Assembly (NCBI GenBank): GCA_001799975.1
Contig: MGUQ01000093.1
Span: 11,743-17,106, forward strand
Direction: 5' to 3'
Length of the DNA: 5,364 nucleotides
Origin: Elusimicrobia bacterium RIFCSPLOWO2_01_FULL_54_10
Lineage (GTDB): Bacteria; Elusimicrobiota; Elusimicrobia; 2-02-FULL-39-32
Shown: one piece after another, positions 1-5,364 of the stretch
How positions within the stretch are numbered: the first letter of the stretch is position 1
Layout: every line of letters begins with the position of its first letter
The notes under the pieces: model-generated
What the model was told of the DNA's origin: nothing
What the model saw: only the letters and a program-made list of their open reading frames with translations
Database searches by the model: none
Program-made: the position numbers and the translations under genes

Positions 1-18
1 CCGCGGGAGTGACGGCAT
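1..18 (-). CDS. Possible start of a next gene, truncated by the window edge
   Basis: An ATG at 18-16 on the minus strand opens a frame with no stop to the edge (six codons, MPSLPR). It stands 20 bases after the preceding stop and 10 bases after GGGAG. Another ATG at 35-33 also stays open (MGENTKC...) but lacks a ribosome binding site. Six codons cannot identify a product, and this may not be a gene; it is listed because no terminator separates it from the operon. Confidence 0.2.
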
Positions 19-28
19 TTTGTGTTTT

Positions 29-33
29 CTCCC
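29..33 (-). promoter_or_regulatory. Possible ribosome binding site (GGGAG) for a downstream gene
   Basis: Minus-strand GGGAG lies between the stop codon of the priming transferase (39-41) and an ATG at 18-16, with a 10-base spacer. The spacing is long but usable. It is the only sign in the window that the operon continues leftwards. Confidence 0.3.
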
Positions 34-38
34 ATGAA

Positions 39-1421
39 TTAGTAGGCCCCTTTTGCGCCCAAAACTACGGGAAGGGTTTTGAGCAGGATTTTTAAATCGA
101 GCGCGGGAGACCAGTTCTCCAGATAATAAATGTCCAGCCGCATCATGTCTTCATAGGGCAGGTCCGCTCTGCCGCTCACCTGCCAAAGCCCCGTGATGCC
201 AGGCAAAATGCGGTAGCGCTTGCGGGCCCATTCCGGATTGCCTTGCGCTTCGGCCAGCACCTGGGGACGCGGGCCGATCCAACTCATTTCCCCTCTCAAA
301 ATGTTGATGAGCTGGCCGAATTCGTCCAGGCTGAACTTGCGGATCCACCGACCCGTACGCGTGACGCGCGGATCCCCTTTCATTTTAAACGCAGGGCCGC
401 CCCGGAAGCTTTTTAAATTCATCTCATCCAGCTGTTTTTCGGCATCCACGCTCATGGTGCGGAATTTATAGCACTTGAAGCGCTTTTCCTTAAATCCCAC
501 GCGCTCCTGCACAAAGAAGACGCCGCCGCGGGAGTCTAGCACAATCAAAATGGACAAGATGAGAAACGGTATAAAAAGGACAGATAAAATCAGGAGGCAC
601 ATGGTCAAATCAAATGTCCGTTTCACAAAATAGCGGAGCCCGTGAAGGCTCAGGGGTTTTAAATGAAGGATGGGGAGCTGGAGAGAATCGTCCACGGTCA
701 CTTCCCCCATCCGCATCTCGAGCAAGTCGGGCAGAACTTTGATGTCCAACCCCTCTTCTTCGGCGTCCGCCAGGGCGTTTTCCATGCCGGGCTCATCCAG
801 AAGCCGGCCATCCACAAAAATCTCCCGCAGGTGGGGTTCGGACGCAATCCGCGCCTGAAGGCTGGAGATGTCTTTTTTTCCGAGATCAATGACGCGGGTA
901 TGAGGCTGGCGTTGGAGCCTCTTGAGAATGACTTCCACGCTTTTACCTTCGCCAATGACAATGACGGCTTCTTGCGGGATCAGGCGGCCGTGGAGATATC
1001 CAAGAAAAGCTTTCCAGATTTGCCTGGAAAGGAAAAGCAAAACGATGGAAGTCACAAATCCCAGGGCCATAACAAGGCGGGAATACTCATATTCCCTGTA
1101 GAGAAATGTGCCCGCCACAATGAGAAGCGTGCCCAGAATGACGCCTTTGGAGACTGCCATGAATTCTTCGGCGGCCTCGTGAAAACGGGCGGAATATTGC
1201 CTTCCCCAGAGGCCAAAAAGCAGGATCCAGAGCGGAATGACTGCGCGCAAACCGTCCTGATAGAGCGTCCATTCCGGAGTGCCTTTGACGGCAGGAAATA
1301 CTTTAAGAAAAGGTTCGCAATCAAACCGCACCCAGTAAGCCGCCCGGAAAGCGATATGTATCATGACCGCGTCATTTAAGACGAAAATCAACGCCACGAG
1401 GGAGTGCTTGAGCGATTTCAT
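39..1421 (-). CDS. Polyprenyl-phosphate sugar-1-phosphate transferase (WbaP/WcaJ type, polytopic)
   Basis: A 460-residue inner-membrane enzyme expected to transfer a sugar-1-phosphate from a UDP-sugar to undecaprenyl phosphate, the priming step of polysaccharide synthesis. The N-terminal third has four likely membrane segments at about 8-33, 57-76, 91-108 and 116-135, then a Rossmann-like soluble region starting EAVIVIGEGK (151-160), the layout of polytopic family members. The C-terminal bacterial sugar transferase domain begins KRTFDL (267-272) with a membrane hairpin at about 273-295, then VFFVQERVGF (301-310), YKFRTM (318-323), the catalytic Asp-Glu pair D366/E367 in KFSLDEFGQL, GEMSWIGPRP (377-386) and LPGITGLWQVSGRAD (406-420). 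All key motifs are intact and the length is typical. The usual DELPQ reads DEFGQ here. Glucose, galactose or another sugar cannot be told apart. It is the last complete gene of the run, downstream of the glycosyltransferases it would prime for. Confidence 0.95.
   Translation of the reverse strand: MKSLKHSLVALIFVLNDAVMIHIAFRAAYWVRFDCEPFLKVFPAVKGTPEWTLYQDGLRAVIPLWILLFGLWGRQYSARFHEAAEEFMAVSKGVILGTLLIVAGTFLYREYEYSRLVMALGFVTSIVLLFLSRQIWKAFLGYLHGRLIPQEAVIVIGEGKSVEVILKRLQRQPHTRVIDLGKKDISSLQARIASEPHLREIFVDGRLLDEPGMENALADAEEEGLDIKVLPDLLEMRMGEVTVDDSLQLPILHLKPLSLHGLRYFVKRTFDLTMCLLILSVLFIPFLILSILIVLDSRGGVFFVQERVGFKEKRFKCYKFRTMSVDAEKQLDEMNLKSFRGGPAFKMKGDPRVTRTGRWIRKFSLDEFGQLINILRGEMSWIGPRPQVLAEAQGNPEWARKRYRILPGITGLWQVSGRADLPYEDMMRLDIYYLENWSPALDLKILLKTLPVVLGAKGAY
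1418..1421 (-). promoter_or_regulatory. ATGA stop/start overlap coupling the WbaZ-like gene and the priming transferase gene
   Basis: Minus-strand ATGA holds the ATG of the priming transferase gene and the TGA of the WbaZ-like gene. The preceding 20 bases contain no GGAGG-like motif and instead a short A/T-rich inverted repeat (1425-1438), so initiation is probably by re-initiation after the upstream stop. Confidence 0.6.
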
Positions 1422-2512
1422 GCGGATAAAATCTTATCAAAAAAGGATTTGAGACTGGCGACAAAGTTTTTGCGGCTGAATGCTTCGGCATGGCCCCTGA
1501 TTTTTGAGGGATCCCAGGAAATTTTTTCAAACGACTGAATCGCTTGAGCGAGGGATTTGCTGGAAGATTCCTTGAAAAAAACGCCGGAGATGTTTTCTTG
1601 CACGGTTTCCAGCGCGCCGCCTTCCCCGAATGCGATCACGGGCTTGCCGCAAGCCATGGCTTCCAGAGGCACAATGCCGAAATCTTCAGTACCCGGGAAA
1701 ATAAGCGCCCTGCAGGCGCGGTAATGGTTCCGGATTTCCTCGTTGGAGCGCCAGCCCAAGAATTCGATGTTGGGAGAAGCTTTTGCCTTCAAGCTTGCCA
1801 GTGACGGGCCTGAACCGATGATTTTGAGTCGTTTCCCCAGGTTGTTGAAGGCTTGCACAGCCAATTCCAGTTTTTTATAGGGTGCCAGGGCCGAGACAAT
1901 GAGATAAAAGTCTTCCTTCAAGGGCGAAGGACCGGTAGTGTAAAACTCGGTATCCGCGTGCGGATAAATAACTTCCGCGTCGCGATTGTAAAAGGATTTA
2001 ATGCGCTTGGCCACATAGTTCGAATCGGCCAAAAAATGATGCACGCGGGACGAGCTTGCCCTGTCCCACTTCTGAAGAGAGGAACGCAAGGCGTTTATGG
2101 CGGTCCGCACCGCCCAGCCGGCCCGCTCCGGCCCGAAGTAAGAATCAAACTGGTCCCAAATGTAGCGCATAGGCGTGAAACAATAGCAGACATGTTTTGC
2201 ATTGGGCCCTGGCACGGCGCCCTTGGCCACACAATGACTGGTGGAGATAACCAAGTCATAGCCGCTCAAATCAAATGACTCTATCGCGCGCGGCATGAGC
2301 GGAAGAGAATATCTGTAGTTCTTTTGGATGGAAGGAATTTTTTGAAGAAAGGAAGTGCGGATAATCCGGTCTTCAATCAGTTTGGAAACGCTGCCGGGGG
2401 CATGAATAAGTGTAAAGATGTCGGCCTTGGGAAACAGCTCGCAGAACACTTCCAGCACTTTCTCCCCGCCGCGCATTCCCGTGAGCCAGTCATGCACGAG
2501 GGCCACTTTCAT
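1418..2512 (-). CDS. GT4 glycosyltransferase, WbaZ/mannosyltransferase-like
   Basis: Encodes 364 residues from ATG 2512, chosen because the family consensus begins [12 protein letters not shown] and because this ATG forms an ATGA overlap with the upstream stop; an in-frame ATG at 2554 gives only a non-conserved extension. Features in order: VHDWLTGMRGGEKVLE (6-21), the N-terminal acceptor loop; SFDLSGYDLVISTSH (79-93); CFTPMRYIWD (111-120), a hallmark of the WbaZ-like GT4 group; SNYVAKRI (164-171); VSALAPYKKLELAVQAF (206-222); IIGSGP (231-236); FLGWRSNEEI (251-260); and the E-x7-E donor-binding signature at Glu276 and Glu284 ([17 protein letters not shown]). Retaining GT-B enzyme, probably cytoplasmic or peripheral at the inner membrane. 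Salmonella WbaZ is an O-antigen mannosyltransferase; mannose is therefore a candidate sugar here, not a demonstrated one. It overlaps the following transferase gene by four bases. Confidence 0.93.
   Translation of the reverse strand: MKVALVHDWLTGMRGGEKVLEVFCELFPKADIFTLIHAPGSVSKLIEDRIIRTSFLQKIPSIQKNYRYSLPLMPRAIESFDLSGYDLVISTSHCVAKGAVPGPNAKHVCYCFTPMRYIWDQFDSYFGPERAGWAVRTAINALRSSLQKWDRASSSRVHHFLADSNYVAKRIKSFYNRDAEVIYPHADTEFYTTGPSPLKEDFYLIVSALAPYKKLELAVQAFNNLGKRLKIIGSGPSLASLKAKASPNIEFLGWRSNEEIRNHYRACRALIFPGTEDFGIVPLEAMACGKPVIAFGEGGALETVQENISGVFFKESSSKSLAQAIQSFEKISWDPSKIRGHAEAFSRKNFVASLKSFFDKILSA
2509..2512 (-). promoter_or_regulatory. ATGA stop/start overlap coupling the two GT4 genes
   Basis: Minus-strand ATGA contains the ATG of the WbaZ-like gene and the TGA of the MtfB-like gene. 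No Shine-Dalgarno match is seen just upstream (sequence ends GCGCGAC before ATG), so translation of the second gene probably relies on ribosomes finishing the first. This overlap also decides the start: the longer frame opening at 2554 would add 14 residues with no family resemblance. Confidence 0.65.
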
Positions 2513-3540
2513 GTCGCGCATTCGGCGTACACTGCCTGAATCTGCTGGGCGCATTTTTTCCAGGTAAATCCCGCCGCGCGCGCCAAGCCTTTTTGAGACA
2601 GCTCTTTTCTTTTGGCTTCATCCTTCCAAAGTCCAAAAATGAGCTCAGAGAGCGGTAGAGGATCATGCGGGTCGAACTTCATGGCGGCATCGCCCACCGC
2701 CTCCGGGAGCGAAGCGGCATTGGAGCAAATCACGGGCGTGCCGCAGGCCATGGCCTCCAGAGGCGGAAGACCAAAGCCTTCATACAAGGAGGGAAATACA
2801 AATATCCGCGCACCGCGGTATAAATCCAGCAATTTTGGTTTGTTCACTTCTCCCGCCACGGTCACGCCAGGCGCTTGCGAATGCAGGCGCGTGGCCTCCG
2901 GCATAAAATCTTTTCCGGCGAGAATCAAACGCAGTTCAGGAATTTTCCGGCGGGCCTGCAAGAACGCCTCCACCAGCACGCCAACATTCTTGGTGGGTTT
3001 GAAGTTTCCGACGTAAAGGATGTAAGGCTCCTGGGTATTGGAAGTGGCGGGAGAAAAATCTTCATCCACGCCGGGATAAACCACGCGGATCTTATCTTCC
3101 GGAATCCCGATGAGCTCCAAAATGTCGTTTTTTGTGTGCAGGGAATCCACAATGACCCGCTTGGCCTTTCGCAAAACTGCTTCAAACATGCCCCGGGCGT
3201 AAAGATACGCCAGCTTGGACGGCGGATATTTGAGGTGAATCAGGTCATGAACGGTCACCGCCAGGTTTCCCGAATATCCAAGAGGAGCGTTGTAATGCGG
3301 CACGTGGAAAACGTCCACGGGATTTTTGGAGAGGAGACGAGGAAAAAATATCTGCTCTTTGACGGAATAAATCGGGAAATCGGCCAGAACTTTTCGGGCG
3401 GGATAATTAGCCAGCTTGTTCAAATCTCCAAATACGGTGAAATCGAGGGCAGGATCTTGGGTGAGGATTTTTAAGATTGCGCGGCTGTAAGTGCCGATGC
3501 CCGAATGGTTGATCATGCGAGCGTCAAACCCGATTTTCAT
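2509..3540 (-). CDS. GT4 glycosyltransferase, MtfB/mannosyltransferase-like
   Basis: A complete 343-residue cytoplasmic retaining glycosyltransferase of GT-B fold, family GT4. The N-terminal half has [16 protein letters not shown] (5-20), the acceptor-side glycine loop, then HVPHYNAP (79-86) and [12 protein letters not shown] (95-106), typical of the MtfB-like subgroup. The nucleotide-sugar half has [11 protein letters not shown] (154-164), [12 protein letters not shown] (174-185), ILAGK (206-210) and the E-x7-E signature with Glu254 and Glu262 in [15 protein letters not shown], followed by [15 protein letters not shown] (277-291). Length is close to the usual 340-380. MtfB of E. coli O9 adds mannose from GDP-mannose, but the sugar specificity of this protein cannot be read from sequence. 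The start ATG at 3540 has a GGAG ahead of it and overlaps the fusion gene by 17 bases. The stop TGA forms an ATGA overlap with the next gene. Family assignment is firm, substrate is not. Confidence 0.93.
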   Translation of the reverse strand: MKIGFDARMINHSGIGTYSRAILKILTQDPALDFTVFGDLNKLANYPARKVLADFPIYSVKEQIFFPRLLSKNPVDVFHVPHYNAPLGYSGNLAVTVHDLIHLKYPPSKLAYLYARGMFEAVLRKAKRVIVDSLHTKNDILELIGIPEDKIRVVYPGVDEDFSPATSNTQEPYILYVGNFKPTKNVGVLVEAFLQARRKIPELRLILAGKDFMPEATRLHSQAPGVTVAGEVNKPKLLDLYRGARIFVFPSLYEGFGLPPLEAMACGTPVICSNAASLPEAVGDAAMKFDPHDPLPLSELIFGLWKDEAKRKELSQKGLARAAGFTWKKCAQQIQAVYAECAT

Positions 3541-5364
3541 TCGACTCCATTGACGAAAGAATATCTGAAGCGTTCGATTCTATGGGAAATGTTTTGACGT
3601 GCGGGCCGTAAGCCTTCCATTGTGCGACAGGTTCCCCATCGTTGAAAATCTCAAAAGTCTTGGCCCCCAGAGCGCCGGAGAGATGGGCAAAAAAAGTATC
3701 GATGCAAACGGTGAAAAGCGAACGCCGGATGAGGGCTGAAAGAGCGCCAACGGAAATTTTCCCTGCGGCATTCACGGCGGAGCTTCCCCGGATGATTTCT
3801 TCGATTTTGGGCCGGTCAAACGAATCCCCGGAACAAACGACCTGGATTCCCCTTTTTTCCATCGCGGCAATTATTTTTCTCCATTCTTCCGGTTTCCAGC
3901 GTTTAAAATCCTTCAAAAAGGATTTTTCACAGAATGGATGGATGATGACAAAGGGTTCCTGCCTTTCACCGTCATTGGCGGGCTCCGCCAGGGAGGACAA
4001 GTCAGGAAGTTCCCGTTTGGCTCCCGGGGCCACGGCTTGAACCAGGCGCAGCATGTGCTCGGTTTCATGCAAGCCTTCCTGCCATGGACCCGTTTTGTCC
4101 AGGAGAAACCCAAATCCTGCCGTGGAATAACCCACGCGGTATTTTGATTTGATAAGGGGCATGAATGGAATAAAATTGGGATAGTAGGCCCGCAAGTCAA
4201 AGACGATGTCATAGGAATGGAGTCTTAAAGCACTCACGGAGGCCCGCAAGCTTTTCAGAAACTGAAAAAACCGTTTGGGAAAGGATCCGTCACGGTTCAG
4301 TCTGAAATCGTCCCATGAAAACACCGCAGAAACATCAGGGTTCTTTTCCAAGATCCAGCGTGTCCAGGAGCCGCAGAGAAAATGAATTTCCGCAGACGGA
4401 AAAGCTTTTTTGAGCACGGGGATCATGTGCAAAGCCATGGTGACGTCTCCCAAGTGGTCGATTTTTGCCACCAGGATTTTTTTGACTTCGGAAGGCTGTT
4501 TCCTCTTTTTGAAAAAATGCCAAAGGATGCCGCCAAAAAAATCCGCCGTAAAAATCATGACCAGCGAAACTGGATTGGAGAGAAGGTATCCCAGCTTCAA
4601 GCGGGACGGTTTCACGGTTCGCAGGGGTTCCCGTGAGACGAGGCCGTAAAAAAGATAAGGAATGGATTTTATATGGCCCTTGAGCAGATAAACGCCCAAA
4701 TCTCTTAGCATCAGGGTTGGCGCAAAAAAACAGAAGAACAATGACTTATGGATAAAATTCCCATGTTTGCGGGCCAAAAGGAATCGGTTGCGCCAGCGGT
4801 AAAAGGATTGAAACGGCTCATATTGCCCGCCCGAAGTGACTGAGCCTTCATGGATCACATGCGCTCCGGACACATAGAGCAAGTCCCATCCCGCGGCCCT
4901 CGCTCTCAGGGAATAATCCAGGTCTTCGGCATAGGTGAAGAAATCTTCGTCGAGCATTCCAAGTTTTTCTACCGCTTCTTTGCGAACCATGAGAGCGCAG
5001 CCCGAAAGGAAATCAAGATTTTCGTCTTTCCCATAGGCGCCGTTGTCCAAAAATCCCTGTCCGCGGTTCCTGCCCATGAATTTCCAGCTGATCACTTCTC
5101 CTCCTGCGGCCCAGAGGACTTTTTTTTCCGCGTCCCCGAATATTTTTGGAGCGGCCAGACCCGCGCGGGGATGTCTTTCAAGCGCGCTTTCCAGGGCCGG
5201 AAGGGTTTCCGGCTCCACCTGGGCATCATTGTTCAGGATGAAATAAAATTGAGGGTTCCAGGTCCTGGCTTCTTTCAAACCGCGGTTGACGGCCCCGGTA
5301 AAGCCTTCGTTGGCTTCATTGCGGAAAAAATGGACGGAGGGAAAATCTTTCGCCAGCGTTTCAA
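3524..5364 (-). CDS. Two-domain glycosyltransferase, GT2 (rhamnosyltransferase-like) fused to GT9 (heptosyltransferase-like); 5' end outside window
   Basis: The reading frame is open to the window edge, so the gene is 5'-truncated; the TTG at 5278 is not its start, because conserved GT2 sequence (FRNEANEGFTGAVNRGLKEA) is encoded across and upstream of it. Of 612 visible residues, about 1-235 are a GT2 inverting transferase: NEGF motif near 17, metal/nucleotide-binding ILNND at 42-46, LSGCALMVRKEA near 119, and DEDFFTYAEDLDYSLRARA at 138-156 carrying the ED catalytic-base motif. Roughly 50 N-terminal residues should be missing. Hydrophobic stretches follow at about 207-227 and 261-283. Residues about 294-612 form a GT9 domain: KKILVAKIDHLGDV with the family Asp at 306, HPF at 475-477, KRW at 487-489, and DTFFAH at 555-560. 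GT9 enzymes typically move heptose from ADP-heptose; the actual sugars here are unknown. The stop codon lies 17 bases inside the next gene. A GT2-GT9 bifunctional enzyme is the best reading; donor and acceptor are inference. Confidence 0.9.
   Translation of the reverse strand, partial: ETLAKDFPSVHFFRNEANEGFTGAVNRGLKEARTWNPQFYFILNNDAQVEPETLPALESALERHPRAGLAAPKIFGDAEKKVLWAAGGEVISWKFMGRNRGQGFLDNGAYGKDENLDFLSGCALMVRKEAVEKLGMLDEDFFTYAEDLDYSLRARAAGWDLLYVSGAHVIHEGSVTSGGQYEPFQSFYRWRNRFLLARKHGNFIHKSLFFCFFAPTLMLRDLGVYLLKGHIKSIPYLFYGLVSREPLRTVKPSRLKLGYLLSNPVSLVMIFTADFFGGILWHFFKKRKQPSEVKKILVAKIDHLGDVTMALHMIPVLKKAFPSAEIHFLCGSWTRWILEKNPDVSAVFSWDDFRLNRDGSFPKRFFQFLKSLRASVSALRLHSYDIVFDLRAYYPNFIPFMPLIKSKYRVGYSTAGFGFLLDKTGPWQEGLHETEHMLRLVQAVAPGAKRELPDLSSLAEPANDGERQEPFVIIHPFCEKSFLKDFKRWKPEEWRKIIAAMEKRGIQVVCSGDSFDRPKIEEIIRGSSAVNAAGKISVGALSALIRRSLFTVCIDTFFAHLSGALGAKTFEIFNDGEPVAQWKAYGPHVKTFPIESNASDILSSMESNENRV
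3545..3548 (-). promoter_or_regulatory. Ribosome binding site (GGAG) for the MtfB-like gene
   Basis: On the minus strand GGAG lies four bases before the ATG at 3540, inside the last codons of the fusion gene. The spacing is slightly short, but it is the clearest Shine-Dalgarno match at any junction in the window. It supports the chosen start, and with the 17-base overlap suggests translation that is partly coupled to the upstream gene. Confidence 0.5.

Noticed and set aside
5..33. A GGGAG/CTCCC inverted repeat near the left edge, considered as a terminator or a hairpin masking the ribosome binding site
   Set aside because: Only five pairs with a 19-base loop and no following U run; too weak to call.
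663..1379. A 238-codon open frame on the plus strand, antisense to the priming transferase
   Set aside because: It lies wholly inside a strongly conserved gene and is in codon register with it, a register in which antisense stops are often rare. Its product shows no recognisable domain.
2513..2554. An upstream ATG giving the WbaZ-like protein 14 extra residues
   Set aside because: The extension is not conserved, lacks a ribosome binding site and would overlap the upstream gene by 46 bases; the ATG at 2512 matches the family N-terminus and forms an ATGA overlap.
1640..2760. Similar DNA in the two GT4 genes around the LEAMACG motif (about 1651 and 2743), considered as a repeat or recent duplication
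   Set aside because: The similarity is confined to the conserved donor-binding motif; the proteins otherwise belong to different GT4 subgroups.
2875..3474. A 199-codon open frame on the plus strand, antisense to the MtfB-like gene
   Set aside because: The opposite strand has a complete conserved GT4 with all motifs in place; the antisense product resembles nothing recognisable.
4477..4483. A run of seven A (minus strand) at the start of the GT9 core, considered as a slippage or frameshift site producing the fusion
   Set aside because: Runs of 7-8 A/T occur elsewhere in these genes (for example 873-879 and 5120-5127), the frame is continuous without slippage, and no stimulatory structure was seen. 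It remains a place to check for a sequencing indel.
4556..4558. An internal ATG in the fusion gene, considered as a separate start for the GT9 domain
   Set aside because: No ribosome binding site precedes it (GCTGGTC before ATG) and no stop separates it from the GT2 frame, so one continuous product is the simpler reading.

Overview
The window is a piece of a bacterial surface-polysaccharide gene cluster (O-antigen, capsule or exopolysaccharide type). All supported genes are on the minus strand, so the operon reads from the right edge (5364) to the left edge (1). Base composition is roughly balanced. No rRNA, tRNA, CRISPR array, insertion sequence, promoter or terminator is visible. Taxonomy cannot be fixed from sequence alone. 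The gene order and protein style (compact overlapping genes, a two-domain transferase, lysine-rich proteins) would suit an uncultivated Gram-negative lineage such as Omnitrophota or Elusimicrobiota, but this is a weak guess. A GT9 (LPS heptosyltransferase-type) domain fits a diderm envelope.

Layout in transcription order: (1) 5364-3524, a 5'-truncated gene for a GT2 glycosyltransferase joined in frame to a GT9 domain, 612 residues visible; (2) 3540-2509, a GT4 glycosyltransferase resembling the MtfB mannosyltransferase group; (3) 2512-1418, a GT4 glycosyltransferase resembling the WbaZ mannosyltransferase group; (4) 1421-39, a membrane polyprenyl-phosphate sugar-phosphate transferase of the WbaP/WcaJ type. 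A further gene may begin at 18 and run off the left edge. There is no gap between the four genes: junctions overlap by 17, 4 and 4 bases, the last two as ATGA stop/start overlaps.

Working together (inference): the gene 4 product would load the first sugar phosphate onto undecaprenyl phosphate at the inner membrane. The GT2, GT9 and two GT4 activities would then add further sugars to build a lipid-linked repeat unit or a core-like oligosaccharide. Flippase, polymerase, ligase or export genes are not in the window. The most distinctive item is the GT2-GT9 fusion, whose GT9 half also has divergent motifs. I do not see a wholly new type of system here.
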